Below, in pieces: positions 1-11,847 of a stretch of DNA of 64,000 bases (position 1 is its first letter; each line of letters opens with the position of its first letter). The translations under genes were made by a program, and so were the position numbers. The notes beneath the pieces were generated by a model. That model was not told the origin of the DNA and did no database searches. It worked only from the letters and a program-made list of their open reading frames with translations. Source of the stretch: [Phialemoniopsis] sp. UDSM-2020 (lineage: Eukaryota; Ascomycota; Sordariomycetes; Thyridiales; Thyridiaceae); contig JAEILZ010000003.1 in assembly GCA_018873225.1 (NCBI GenBank), positions 4,836,001 through 4,900,000 of the forward strand, written 5' to 3'.

Positions 1-876
1 GAGCCTCTGTAGTTGTACGCTGATCACCTCCTGGTCGGGGACCCTCATCCATATCACCACTTCACCCTTTGCATTGCAACATGGGGCTCGACGTCCCATT
101 CCCCCAAATACCCGTTTTCCTTTCTCAACGGCAGTCACCCAATGATTTTCTGGAGCAACGGCGCATCTGGGTTCTATCATATTTCCTTGGGAGCGACATC
201 TTTTCTTTTTTGAGTGATATCAGATGGGTCAAACCCCCCATGCATGTGTTTCGAGGAGTTACTTCTTGGGATGGAAGGGCTGGACTTTTGTGTTGGACTA
301 CTGTCTTTTGCGTGGGTGTTTTGGTGCTCATTGCTTTGGGGGTTTGGATGAGGTGGCGCGAGCTTGCTCTTTCCGACGTGTGCATGGGGTTTTGCGGTAA
401 AGAAAATGAGTGCGAAATGAAATATGCTTTTGAATGATGAGGAACCAGAACATGTCCCACTGCCAAGTGCAATTACGGTGCTTGTATCGTAAGATGACCA
501 TGCCTAGCATCGGATGTTGCTGCGCGACTCGAAACAGGGGCCAAGACACACGACTCCCACGAGAAGCATCCTGCTCGTTGAAATCGAAACATTCATTCGA
601 GTTTACCTAAATATCGATGCTGGAAACGCATCTCCTATCAGAGAGTAGAACGCCACTATGCCCAAATTTCCCGATTTTCCCCCGTTGTATTATGTATATG
701 CTTTCAAAGAAATCAAAATGCAATATTCTCACTGCACGTAGGCAGTGTCTTCTTCTTTCTCTCACCACCCCAATTTGACGATCTCTTTGCAGTGGCTCCT
801 TCAAAGAAACACTGAACCTTCCTCCATCTACTTCTCTCCCCATGAGGATCATATGTCTTGAACCGCTTCTCGCTCA
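1..876. other. Left-edge intergenic stretch, no gene seen
   Basis: Open frames here are short, have no recognisable domain and lack convincing splice partners. The right part lies just downstream of the Ytp1-like gene and should carry its 3' untranslated region and polyadenylation signals. I see no repeat or RNA gene. Confidence 0.5.
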
Positions 877-2618
877 TCACGGCGCAACCCGATCGCTGTT
901 TCTGCCCAGCGTACTCGGACTCGCCAGCCCCCTCTCGTCAGCCTCATCCCCGTCATCACGAAGCAGCTTCCTCCGCGCGGCGTGCTCCTCGTCCTCCTCG
1001 TCGCTGACGAGCCCGTCGAGCTCAAACTCCTCGGCGTCGCGCACCTGCCTCCTCTCCGCCGCCGCCGAGCCGTTAAGACGGACAGTCGGGCGGCCGCTGC
1101 TGTTGTTGTTGAGCGGGTTGGCGCGGGCCTTGGCGGCGAGCAGGTCGGCGTTGGCGCTGCGGTCGTAGACGTGGACGAGCATGTTGACAAAGAGGAACAG
1201 CAAAAAGGCGAGCGAGTAGAGGATGAGAATGTACGAGATGGGGTCCATTGCGGAGCCGGCGACGAGGGCCATTTGCTCCTCGGTGGCGCCCTGGAAGAGG
1301 AAGCCTGCGGCGAAGAGGAGCTGTGGTTTAAAAGATTGTTAGTTCTCTGCTGATACACCGGGACAGGAAGGGAGGACAAGATGAACTTACGAATGCAGGA
1401 ATGTACTGGAAGCTGTGCGTCTCGAAGCCGTCGCTCGACATGCCAAACTTGTCGTTGACGACAAAGGCAACCTCGATGATGCGGGTCAAGCCGGCGGCCA
1501 TGAGCGTGTATCCAAAGGTGCTGTGCACCATGGCGCTCGTCATGAGCTCCTGCGGGTGCGCCGACATGGCCCAGCCCGTCATGAAGATGACGAAACCAGG
1601 GATGAAGTTGCGCTTGGGCGAGCCGTCGCGGTCCCTGCTGAGCCAGACGCCCGCGAGACCCGCGCACCACCAGATGACGCCCATGGTCGTGTGCTGCCAG
1701 TCGTTCTTGACCCAGGCCGTGCCCCAGCGGTGCTCGGTGAAGGTGTTGACGCAGCCCCAGGCGGCGATGACGCAGCTGTCGTAGAACTCCTGGGAGCGGC
1801 CCGTGCGGCGCAGCCACAGCTGGCCGACGAGCAGGAGGATCGTCAACAAAATACCGTAGGCGATGAAGGCGCCGCCCATGATGAAGTGGGCGAGGCACTG
1901 GCCGAGGTGGTCGCCCTGGCAGAAGCCGAGGGCCGTGATGCCGCCAAAGATCATCTGGGCCCACGAGGCGACGGGGAAGGCCTTACCGTTGATGCTGTGG
2001 GCGACGCGGAAGACGGGGCGGATGCGCCCGTGGAAGCCGCGCTCGAGGTGCAGCTTGAGGTAGGCGCCGAGGACGACCTGGGCGAAGAGCATGATGTTGA
2101 GGACGTGGGCGAACTTGGCGTGTACGTTGGCCGAGACGAACTGCCGCCCCTTGTGCATGTGGCCGAGGAAGTAGGCGAGGACGGCGATGGCGACGCCGAG
2201 GACTTGGAGAGGGACGTGCCAGCGGCTTTTGATCATCTGTTGTGAAGGGAGAGACGGGCATGGTTAGTTATATGCCATCTTTTGCAAGACTCTAAGGGGA
2301 CCAGGGACGGTAGGGAGGTGGGTGGCAAACTCACTCCGAGGACCATTCCCAGAGGGAAGATGATGCCGTAGGCGAGCATCTGGAGTAGAATGTGTATCCA
2401 TAACGTCGTGTCCTATATTCCCATCAGTGTCCGAACGAGCCGACGTGGTGGTTGCGGGTGCAATGTACAATCGGTTCCAGGGAGATGGTTTCGCCCTCGG
2501 GGATCTCGTCTTCGTGGTGGTCGTGGGCAGCCGCCAGCGGAACCATGGCCAGAGCAATGGCGGCGCATGCCATGATGGCCATGTTGCCATAGAGGCGCCG
2601 TGATATCTGGATCGCCAT
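877..2618 (-). CDS. Ytp1-like multi-pass membrane protein
   Basis: The model has four exons (2469-2618, 2335-2412, 1391-2236, 877-1320) and gives 505 residues. All junctions are GT-AG and keep frame. The N-terminus has a hydrophobic signal-like segment followed by a His/Asp/Glu patch (HDHHEDEIPEGE). Exon 2 encodes the conserved DTTLWIHILLQMLAYGIIFP stretch of the domain that precedes the Ytp1 domain in this family. The remainder holds many hydrophobic helices, WxxHTTMGxxWW-type motifs and histidines typical of cytochrome-b561-like folds, then a hydrophilic acidic tail. Yeast Ytp1 has no firmly assigned function, although the fold suggests a haem or redox membrane protein. A second Met at codon 13 (2582) sits directly before the hydrophobic segment and could be the true start. 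Third positions are rich in G and C, which creates long antisense open frames. Confidence 0.85.
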
Positions 2619-3573
2619 CGTAGATCGTCGAGCTCGGTGATCGCGAGGAGTAGAGATGAGGGTCTTCGGGAATTGTAACCCCCTTGGGTCGTTCGCAAGG
2701 GTCCGGAGTCAACGACAGCCGTTGAAGGGATGTAAGGCCAGCGCGGACGACAGGGCAAGCAGTCAGGATATCAAGGGTCGAGGTCAATCCTGCGTGTGAT
2801 CGTCACCCTCCATATCCTATCGATACACGACACTATCGCAGAAGAGGTTGCAAGAGGACAGCAGACACCCAAAAGGTTAGACGAATTGACGGGGACGCGC
2901 GATCGTGGACGCTAAGAGGTGCCCGCCCTCATTTGCTGAGACAAATGTGGCCAACCAGGCTTCAGGGGATTTTTGCAGTGCATTGTCAGCACCGGAGCAC
3001 CCGAGGGGACTCGTTAGCGGCGGCAGCGGGGACACTTTTAGTGGAGAATCTCGAACCTTCAAGCGCTATCGAATATTCGATGGCATGGTGGGGTCGTCGC
3101 CCAGGGACAGACAAGACGCGTGTATCAGCATGAAACCCTTGCTTAAATGGGTGATGGCATTCACTCAATTCAGCCATGGGAAATGAGCTGCGCTTGTTTT
3201 GATATGTCTCATTGTACTGAGGATATTCTGTGTGAACACATAGATACTAGACATCTCAACAGTGAAAGTCTTTGCATCTTTTCTCTTCTCACTGTCACAT
3301 GAATGCAGATGCATTCCTCCACCTGCCTCATTGAGACCCAATTGCAGAAGACGAGGACACACAGACTGAAGAGAGTGACCAAGTGCTTGGTTGATGCCTT
3401 GCGAACTTCTATAACCAAATAGAAAAAGATGCCAGATCTGTTTGTACTCTTTGCTGATTCTATAAATAGTATTCAATGGAATATGATATGATGATGTTCG
3501 CCGTCTTCCAATTTGAGGTTATGCCGGCACCTCTCCCCGGGCCGGACCATCCGCAGACCCTCCCTCCCTCTCC
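2619..3573. other. Intergenic: Ytp1-like promoter and oxidase 3' end
   Basis: Both flanking genes run leftward, so this stretch holds the upstream region of the Ytp1-like gene and the 3' flank of the sugar oxidase. The open frames in it are short and show no family features. Confidence 0.5.
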
Positions 3574-5207
3574 TCAAGCAGCACCCGCCGGCAAGATGCC
3601 CTGCGGGTAGTGGAACACGTCCTTCGGGTCCAGCTCCGCCTTGATGCCTTGCAGCCTCGCCAGGTGCCCGCCCCAGTAGTTCTTCTGCGCCGTCGCCTGG
3701 TCGAGCTGCGAGTCCGGGTAGTTGATGTACTGGCCCCACTCGCCCTCGGCCATCGACGCCGTCAGGTTGCCCACGAAGCTCTGCAGGAAGGGGAACCCGT
3801 CGGACGGGTACGCGCCCCGGTCGACGCGGTCGTAGAACTGGTACATGAAGAGGTAGTCGCGGTGCGCGTACGCCGACGAGTCCGCCGACACGGCCTGGAT
3901 CGCCGAGTTCTTGCCGCCGTGCACGTCGACCTGCACGTACCAGTCGCGCTTCTGCTTCTTGCCCACGGCGAACCAGTAGTCGACGAACGCGGCGATCTGC
4001 TCGTCGCTCAGGGCCTTGGAGTACAGGCTGGAGGAGTAGAAGGTCTCGTGCTGTGTGAAGGGGAGAATTGTCAGCCGCACGTCTACGAGGATCAGGTATT
4101 TCCTCAGGGGGTCATCGGAAGCCAAGCTCACCATGTCGTACGGGTGCGTCTGGTTCAGCGCCAGCCCGTTGCCAAAGTGCGTCGCCTGGTCGAGCCACGT
4201 GCCCGTCTGCGAGAACTGCAGCGTCGCGCCCGTCGCGTTGAGCAGCGGCTGCAGCGCCGCCACGAGCCCGTCCTTGTCGCCCCAGTACAGGCCCTCGAAG
4301 TTGGCAAACATGCGCGTGATGAAGAGCCGCATGTTGAGCTCCGCCGGCATTGTTTCCAGGGCGTAGTCCTGGAACGCCTTGAATCCGGCCGCCGCCTTTT
4401 CCTGCTTCCAGGGGGCCGACACGACGAAGAAGGTCACCTTCTCCGGCACGACAAAGGTCTGGAACTGGAACTCGGCCACGACGCCGATGGAGCTGCCGGC
4501 GCCGCGCAGCGCCCAGAAGATGTCGGGGTTCTCGGTCGCCGAGCACGAGACCACCGTCGAATTGGCCAGGACCACCTTGGCGCCGATCATGGCGTCGAGC
4601 GCGAGGCCCTTGGTGTGCGAGCTCATGCCGAAGCCGCCGTGGAGGGTGTGTCCTCCGACACCGACACTGTTCATGCCTTTACGTCAGCCTCCAATTTCAA
4701 TTGTGAAGAACTTCTATGAGGAGCATCTTACCCAGGGCAAGTCCCATGGCTGAAGTCCCGCTTCCCCTGCGCGTACAGCTCGGCCGCGACGTGTCCCAGC
4801 CGCGACCCGCCCTCGACCGTCGCGATCCCGGTCTCGTTGTCCACCGTCACTTTACTCATGCGGTCCAGCTCGATGGTCAGGTGCCCGTCCTCGCCGCCGA
4901 GCCCGAATGACGCGTAGCTGTGCCCGCCGCACTTTGGGTTCGCTTTCACGCCGAGCTTGGCGGCGCACGCGACGGCGTCCTGGATCTGCTTGACGCTCGT
5001 CGGCACGGCGATGGCCACGGGCGTGTAGTTGAGCCGCAGGTTGAAGGGCGCCACGTCCTGCGACCAGTCGTCCGAGCCCAGGCTGTCGGCGTTCACGCCC
5101 GAGCTCGACAGGCAGTCCTCGAGCGCGGCGCGCTTGCTCAGCGGGGAGGCAGTAGTCGCCGCCACGAGGGTGAGGGCCAGTGTGGCCAGCTTGCTGTGGT
5201 GCATCAT
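3574..5207 (-). CDS. Secreted FAD-linked oligosaccharide oxidase (BBE/GOOX type, AA7)
   Basis: The model has three exons (4732-5207, 4132-4666, 3574-4050) and 495 residues. A signal peptide covers about residues 1-20 and is followed by a KR processing-like site. The FAD-binding PCMH domain follows. His96 in GGHSYASFG and Cys157 in SHGTCPGVGVGGH match the two residues that bind FAD covalently (His N1 and Cys) in glucooligosaccharide oxidase and berberine-bridge-type enzymes. The C-terminus carries the BBE segment with NYPD...NYWG. Characterised members oxidise the C1 hydroxyl of extracellular mono- or oligosaccharides to the lactone and make H2O2; the exact sugar cannot be read from sequence. 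The second intron (4051-4131, 81 nt) has no stop and is a multiple of three, so retention would add 27 residues. The start was chosen at the first Met of the signal peptide; open frame continues upstream to 5357 without signal character. It is divergent from the lactonase-like gene at 6965. Confidence 0.88.
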
Positions 5208-6964
5208 CTTTGTGTAACGTGACCTGGTAAGGCGTGGTGAGAGAAGAGGTAGAGGACGCGGGATCTCCTTTCCCCACGATCTGGAGAATGCAGGTCGGGG
5301 AAAAGCGAACGTCTGGGGAAGAACAGGAAATGCGGAGTGATTCGAGATATACACCACGATCTAGATGACAAAGTCTGGGGTAACGACAGAGCTTGCAGCC
5401 ACCTCCGTCAGGCAGGACTACACACGATCAAGACGATACAAGACAATGAACGGACGAGGAGTGGCGCCATTCCCAGGTCCGGGTCGTAAGGATGTCTGCC
5501 CACGCTATTTAAAATCCTCGTCGGGCCCCTTGGCCACCCTCCCGCAGTCTCGCGGGATGTCAGCATCATGGATTGGGGTTTACGCGAATCTAGAAGGTCC
5601 GACTGGCGGTATCGCTTCCCGAATGGCGTCTTCCTCGCATAGGATTTTGGGGAAACATCCCCTATCGTGCTTCTCCGGGAGCTCGGTTCAGTCCGGGACG
5701 ATCGGACTATGGTTCGAGGCTGATAATTAAAAGGGGTATCTATAGTGCATCGTGCAGCGTCCATCATCCTCCGAGCGATCAGCCGGGACAAACAGCCATT
5801 AGGAGAAGAGATCACGGGACGCGGTAATGAGCTGTTGCTCGCGCCATTATGGCCGCTGGTATCGATATGGCGTCGATACTATAGATCTCTCGGCATTTTC
5901 TTGGCTGCCCAGCCTCAACACGCGAATGGTGTGCACATGGGCACCGTAGTGCAGGTTCACTTCAAGGCTCTAACTACAGATAAGCCACTCTCTTGCTTAC
6001 GAGGGCTCGGATCTACGGAGCCTGGAGCCGCTGTCGGTATTACTATCTGTATTGAGCAGCGTTGATCCAGGTGCAGCAAAAGAGAGTCCGGCGTGGATCT
6101 TCGGAGGAACGTGGCAGCTTGACCCGGATCTTCAGTGCTTGGTTCTAGAAGCTGACAGCTTAAAGTAATGTGCGTTTATGACAGCATTGCCTCGTCTCGA
6201 TACAGTGAGTGTGCATATTACCCGGGACATCTTTCAAGTCCCGGCAGCCAACCATATCAGATGTCATTCGCGCTACGGAGGACTCTTTATTGGCTTGAGC
6301 AAGCGAAGCGATCTAGTCAAGGGGTTTCTTCTCTTTGTATATCGGAACGGAGAAATTGACCGGTGATCCCATGTTGGGAGCCCGGAAACTCCGAATTGCT
6401 CTAAGACTTGGTCATACCCTGGATGGAGATGTTTTGTATAAACTGGCGGGAGCCGGACCCTTTCTCCATGCAGCATTTAAGTCTAATATTCATACCTGGA
6501 TTTCTTCCCCGAGATCTACAAGAATCTTACATAAGGCATCATTGTCCTACTTTTTGCGTTTTAATCACAGGCATCGGAGCAATGGGCGGGATCGACATTT
6601 ACCCACCGCCCTCTTGCCCACATGCGGGGATTCGCGTTACTGACAGTGTCTTTATCCGCAACACGTACCACTCAATTGGGTAGTCTCGGAGCTACGACGG
6701 CAATATTCGCATTGTAGGGCATCAAAAGTGTCCACATTGGGAGGACACGAGGGGCCATAATGGGGAATGGGTGAGCAGATGCTGGACACGCCCATATAGA
6801 GTGGACGCCAAGAGGTGACAGCTTTTGATGCGGTGGCTTCTTCTCGCTGAGTTTGATCATTATCTCATGATCGTAGATAGTTGGACTGGTCGCGTGTTGG
6901 ACGGAACTCATTCAAGGGCCCTTTATAGTCAGGATCACGCGCCGCAAGCTATCGTTCGACAGAC
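5208..6964. other. Divergent promoter region between sugar oxidase and lactonase
   Basis: This stretch of about 1.76 kb separates two divergently transcribed secreted-enzyme genes and so contains both promoters. No coding segment with family features is visible. A TATTTAAA-like element lies near 5504, on the oxidase side, but its spacing is not decisive. Confidence 0.5.
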
Positions 6965-8221
6965 ATGGCGTTCATCAGGTCATCACTCTCGGCAGTTCTC
7001 TGCCTGCTGCCTACGGCATCTTGGGCGGCAACGCTTCTGGCCTCCCACTACAGCGGTACCATCTACACCTTGGACCTCTCTGTGGCTAACGGCACCGGAT
7101 CCCTGAAGATCAAGTCAACTGGCAGGTCGGGGGTGACCCAGCCTGCATGGATTACATATGACTCGGAGGCTCGCATCCTGTATGCCAACGATGAGAGCTA
7201 CAGAGGCGGTGCGGGCGGCCTGTCAGCCGTATCCGTGAAGGACGATGGTTCGGTGCAGTTGGTCAATTACACGTCGACGACGGGCGGCCAGGTGCACAGC
7301 ACTCTATACGGAGGCAGCAATGGCAAGGGCTTCATCGCCACGGCCGAGTAGTAAGTCCCATCCCAGTACTGAAGTCTTGCCATCGTGACTCACAACGGAA
7401 CTGCGCTTAGCGATCTCTCCACGATCACAACCTATCAGCTCCCGCTCACTTTGAACACGGTGCCGGTCGAAAAGCTCAAGTTCACCATGTCCGGCCCAGG
7501 CCCGAACCCAATGCGCCAGGACCGCTCGCACCCGCACTCCGTCTGGACCGACCCGTCGGGCAAGTACCTTCTCAGCGCGGACTTAGGAGCTGATCTTGTC
7601 CGCATTTACCGCATCGACGCCACCACCGGCAAGTTGACCGAGTGCCCCGCCGCGCAGACCGGCGCCGGCGACGGGCCCCGTCACGGCGCGTGGTGGGCGC
7701 CCAAGGAGGGCTCGACCGACGGACTGACCCTGTACGTGATCAACGAGCTCGCCAACTCGGTGTCGGCCTGGCAGGCGTCGTACCCGGACGGCGGCGGGTG
7801 CCTGTCCCTCAAGAAGACGCAGGCGGGCGTGTCCACGTTCCCGGCGGGCAAGACCGCGCCGGCCGGGTCCAAGGCCGCCGAGGTGCACGTCTTCGGCGAC
7901 TACCTGTACGCGTCGAACCGCAACGACAGGTCCTTTGGCGCGCAGGAGGACTCGATGGCCACGTACGCGATCGACCGCGCCACGGGGGCGATCAAGTTTG
8001 TCGAGGCGACGAGCGCGCACGGGTGGTTCCCGCGGACGTTTGCGATCAACAAGGCCGGCGACATGCTCGCCGTCGGGGGCCAGACCTCGGCCAACGTGGC
8101 GGTGATTGCGCGGGATGTCGAGACGGGCAAGCTAGGGAATCTGATCGCGACGATCCCCATTGGCGCGCCGGGTACTGTCAACAATGAAGATGGTCTCAGT
8201 GCCGTAATCTGGGACGAGTAG
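6965..8221 (+). CDS. Secreted lactonase-like seven-bladed beta-propeller
   Basis: Two exons (6965-7350, 7411-8221) give 398 residues. The donor GTAAGT follows GCCGAGTA and the acceptor TTAG precedes CGATCTCTCC, restoring GAG TAC GAT. A signal peptide of about 21 residues ends at SWA. The body matches the Lactonase family (PF10282, relatives of 6-phosphogluconolactonase and carboxymuconate cyclase). Visible features include repeated SVWTDPSGKYLLSADLGADLVRIY-like blades, a DGPRHGAWW segment that aligns with the GPRH motif of the family, LYVINELANSV and FPRTFAINKAG. Because it is secreted, its substrate is probably an extracellular lactone rather than cytosolic 6-phosphogluconolactone; that is inference. 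It stands head to head with the lactone-producing oxidase at 3574-5207. Confidence 0.82.
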
Positions 8222-8997
8222 CGGTGCGCGTATGCATCACTGATGAGTCAAAAGTCAAGTGCTCGTCATGGATCTGCCGTGACTCGAAAGTTTATGTATA
8301 TACTTTTTTGCTCGAATGTACATATCTCACCCAAACGTCGCATGACTCTCGTGGCTGTCAGACTATGGAAACCCCCAGATTGGCTATACATCTATCTTCA
8401 ATCATCATCCGCACTGACATAAATCACTGCACTTGATAAGAATGAATACGCTTAAAATAGAGCCATGATCAGAATATGCACGATTCTAAAAAGAGAAAAA
8501 GTCCAGCAGCCCGGGAGCTTGCAGCCAACATGGCCAGAATCGTATTCATTCCAGGAATGACGGGCTCCGTCCGCATCCTTTCAATATCGGGGCTACTTTA
8601 GCCGGGAGTGGGCTGTGGATGGAGGATATCGGTGTAGCCAACCAGGCATCGAATACTGCGCCGCGCGGAAAGTTCGAGCATCTAGACATGAGGGTTGCTT
8701 CTCGTATATTCATGAGAAGCAGACGGATTCTCCCTACATACAATACAACCTCAGTGTGAGACGTTACACCTTTGGACAGAGTTGTCGTAAGCGGTGGGAA
8801 GCTTGGCGGTCAGTGACAGAGATATAGAAATAAGAGTGCTCTCTCAGTATCGTCGAGGGCATTCACAGTCTCACCTGTCGTTACAAAAGGCATCCACCTG
8901 GTCACAACCGTTGTATGGGCGAATCTCAACTCTGATATCAAAGTCAGAGAGACCTGCTGAGACTCACTCTCAAATCACCCTACATCGAACCATCACG
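8222..8997. other. Intergenic between lactonase and small secreted protein
   Basis: It holds the 3' flank of the lactonase-like gene and the promoter of the next gene, which points the same way. I see no coding segment. Confidence 0.5.
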
Positions 8998-9612
8998 ATG
9001 CAACTCCTACGGATGTCTTTAGCCATAGCCACCCTCTGCCTCGCGGCAACTGCCACAGCTTTCCACCTAGTGCCATGGCAGGTCCGCAGCCTAGGCACCT
9101 ACTCGCCCTCAGGCCGTCCGGGCTCCAGCACAATTTCGTCGCTCACCTTCTTCATCCAGGACAACAACACCGCCTCGACGGGCTGGATTAACAGCCGGGA
9201 GGCCAGCGAGGTCAAGTGCCGGGTCGAGTGGTCGCGCGCGACGGCCGAGGAGCAGCAGCTGCCGGCGGACTACCTCTACGACCGCGTCAACGACAACTGC
9301 ACGGCCGTCGAGAACGGGCGCTGGACCTTCCGCCTGCTCAAGGCCGCCGAGGCCGACTGCGAGGGCCAGAGGCCGAGCGCGACGACGTGTTTCGATCTGG
9401 AGGTCACGCACGTGGCGAGCGTGACGGCGGGCCGCGACGAGGGCGACTACGACGGCGTCTTTGTCGGCCGCGCGCACTTCCAGACGGGCGTCAACATGAA
9501 GGGCATGTGCGCGGGCAGCGGGTTCTGCAACTGGGCGCTGGCCGACGACGCCAAGCCGTTCTACATCCAGCAGAATTTTACGAACTGTCGGGCTGCGTGC
9601 GGCGACGACTGA
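8998..9612 (+). CDS. Small cysteine-containing secreted protein, function unknown
   Basis: This single exon encodes 204 residues. A signal peptide (MQLLRMSLAIATLCLAATATA) is followed by a mature chain with eight cysteines (in VKC, DNC, ADC, TTC, GMC, GFC, TNC and AAC contexts), which could form four disulfides. There are possible N-glycosylation sites at NNT, NCT and NFT. I do not recognise a catalytic domain, and the size and cysteine content fit the broad class of fungal small secreted proteins. Open frame continues upstream to 8794 without signal-peptide character, so the start was set at the Met before the hydrophobic stretch. Confidence 0.7.
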   Translation: MQLLRMSLAIATLCLAATATAFHLVPWQVRSLGTYSPSGRPGSSTISSLTFFIQDNNTASTGWINSREASEVKCRVEWSRATAEEQQLPADYLYDRVNDNCTAVENGRWTFRLLKAAEADCEGQRPSATTCFDLEVTHVASVTAGRDEGDYDGVFVGRAHFQTGVNMKGMCAGSGFCNWALADDAKPFYIQQNFTNCRAACGDD

Positions 9613-11010
9613 GGAGGTTGACAAGAGAGGTTCGGACTGCGGAGGTCTTTATGGGGTGGCTATGGTAGTCAGCTAGGAGTGACTTCGAGGCACGGAGAAC
9701 GTGATAGCAGATTTCAGCATGTAATATTACATTGGACTATTCTTAGAGATAGTTGGCAAAGTTCAGACTTGCACATGTCATCGCCTTAACTCGGATTGCA
9801 TGCAGCTTCCTCCAAAAAAGGGCAATGCTGTTCACCACAACACATGGGCCTCTGATGGATCATCAGTTCAATAACAATTGATTCCCTTTCGGTTTCTGTA
9901 TGAATTAACACTTCATATTGAGCATAGCGCAGGTGAGAATTTAGGCCCAGTCAAGAACGGGTAGTCAACCTGGTCATCTCAATCAACCACGGCGGACCCA
10001 GTTCTCAGAAATGAAGCATTGAGAGTTTCAGATCGATTTCGAGCACCGTTGTCGGGCCTTTGTACGTAGCTTCAACTGGCGATTGGTGGTCTCGAGTCGC
10101 CAAAGAGACCAGATCAGCCTTGAGTCCTTCGAAGTTCTTCCATCGTCTCTTCAAGTAAATAACGACGTCATGCCACAATCCCAAATTCCGCAACAAGTAT
10201 CACCGAGCAATGGCGCGCGCCGCAGAGAGCAAGAGGTCGCAACCGGGCGTACCGGACCGTGTGGGTTCTGCACTTACGCGTGTGCGGGCGTACCCTGGTC
10301 CTTGCTTGCAGAAATCTTTGCTATCCCTGGCGATCACCAACCAGCCCCCGAAGCGGAAAAAAACACTCTCACAACCCAACCTGCCCCCCTGGCTTGTTGC
10401 GACGCTGATGGTCCCCACCCAGCACTGCACTCTCTCCTGCAGTGGGCGGCAAAAATGGAACGTGCCTTGAGTAGGGTAGGATTATTGATTTCCTTGGTCT
10501 TTCGCGGCTGCTTACCCCTTTTCTTGGCGGCATTCGATTTCCCAGGAGCAGAGGCAGGTCTAGACCCGGGTTTTCGATGAAGAAACGCGACATGCCTTGT
10601 CACTTTCGAGCCAGACGCTGTTACTTCATCGTGGGAGAATCTCGACATGGAAAAGTTGGCGGGTTTCACACGCACTCAAAATCACAGGCGACATAGCTTT
10701 CATGAGATCCAATTAACATTATATCGTTGTATATGTATATACCACAGAGAACTTTATTGACACAGAGCTCTTGTTTTTGAATGTGCAGGTTTGCTGACAT
10801 GACCCATTTTTGAACAAATCCCCTCCATAACAATGCAGGAAACCCTTTGAAAAACAAATCCACCGGGCCAAAGAAATGACCCAACGCTCATGCACCGCGG
10901 AAAACGATGCCCAAGATGTCGACCAGACGAAGGCATTCCTCAGAAAGGGACCCCCGAACGGAGCGGCCCCCCTCATCATCGCGAACACACAACCCCTTGC
11001 GTTAAACCGC
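9613..11010. other. Intergenic between convergent genes
   Basis: The flanking genes converge here, so this should be mostly 3' flank. Several frames are open between 10083 and 10675 but their compositions are basic or Pro/Ser-rich without domain features, and I do not support a gene. Confidence 0.45.
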
Positions 11011-11662
11011 TTAGAAGGCAGCGAGGGCACCGAGGGCCAGCATGGCGACGGTGCCGATGGAGCCGAGGACGGCGGCGCCGGCGGTGGGCAGGCTGGTGGG
11101 GGCCGAGGTGGTGCCGTTGCCGCCGGTGGGCTTGCCCGAGGGGGAGGTGGTGGGGTAGCCGGTGGGCTTGGTGGCGGTGGCAGAGGTGGTGGCCATGGTG
11201 GTCTGCTCGGCGGCGGAGGAGCTCTGGGCGGCGGTGCTCGAGGGGGCCGAGCTCTCCGACTTGGAGCTGGAGCTGCCGGAGTCGCCGCCGGACTCGCAGG
11301 TCTTGCCGGCGTTGATGGCGGCGCAGAAGGCCTGGGTGGCGGGGAGGACCTTGCCTGTAGAGTGGGGGCGAGTCATGTTAGTCAAACTGTATCTTTCCAT
11401 ATTTCATGTTTTATGGGTGGTGAGGAAACGTACTGATGGCAACGTCGTCACCGCAGGCAGAGATGACCTCGGCGGTGGCAGCGCCGGTGATCTTGCTCTG
11501 GTTCTCCTTGGTGCACTGGCACTTGAAGTCGTCGGCAGCGCAGTTGGTGGCGGTGGAGGCGGCCTTGACGATGATGGGCTGGGCGCACGACGGGATGTCG
11601 GTGATGCACTGAGCAGAGGCCGTGGCGGCGGCGGCGGCGAGGAGGACGGCAGTGTACTTCAT
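11011..11662 (-). CDS. CFEM-domain, probably GPI-anchored surface protein
   Basis: Two exons (11434-11662, 11011-11354) give 190 residues. A signal peptide (about residues 1-17) leads straight into a CFEM domain with exactly eight cysteines at 19, 26, 41, 48, 50, 70, 87 and 96. The CAADDFKCQC stretch carries Asp next to the CxC, the position used for haem-iron binding in characterised CFEM proteins. A long Ser/Thr/Ala-rich stalk follows, and the last about 20 residues are hydrophobic after small residues, as expected for GPI-anchor addition. CFEM proteins act at the cell wall or membrane in haem or iron capture, adhesion and pathogenicity; which applies here cannot be told. The junction restores ATC AGC AAG. 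Confidence 0.88.
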
Positions 11663-11841
11663 CTTGACGGTGTTGTTGTTTGGGTTGGTGGTATTATTAA
11701 AGATAAGAACCGTGAGGTTGTTGATAAAGCGGTGGTATACAAAGACAACGAGTGTTGTTGTTGGAATCTTACAAGCGAATGTGGGTGAGGGAGGAGAAGG
11801 AAAACAACATTCGACTGGGCTTGCGGAGGAGAGATCTGGGG

Positions 11842-11847
11842 TTTATA
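11842..11847 (-). promoter_or_regulatory. TATA-like element upstream of the CFEM gene
   Basis: On the minus strand the sequence reads CATATAAACC, about 180 bases upstream of the CFEM start codon. Position and sequence fit a TATA box with a leader of about 150 bases. No experimental start site is implied. Confidence 0.4.

Noticed and set aside
1415..2245. 276-codon plus-strand frame
   Set aside because: Antisense shadow of the Ytp1-like gene with low-complexity Ala/Glu/Asp composition.
3610..4719. 369-codon open frame on the plus strand
   Set aside because: It is exactly antisense to the sugar oxidase, has Arg/Val/Glu-rich composition without domains, and follows from G/C-rich third positions of the real gene.
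10083..10675. Overlapping open frames on both strands
   Set aside because: Ser/Pro/Arg-rich in every phase, no signal peptide, domain or splice pattern; not supported as a gene.
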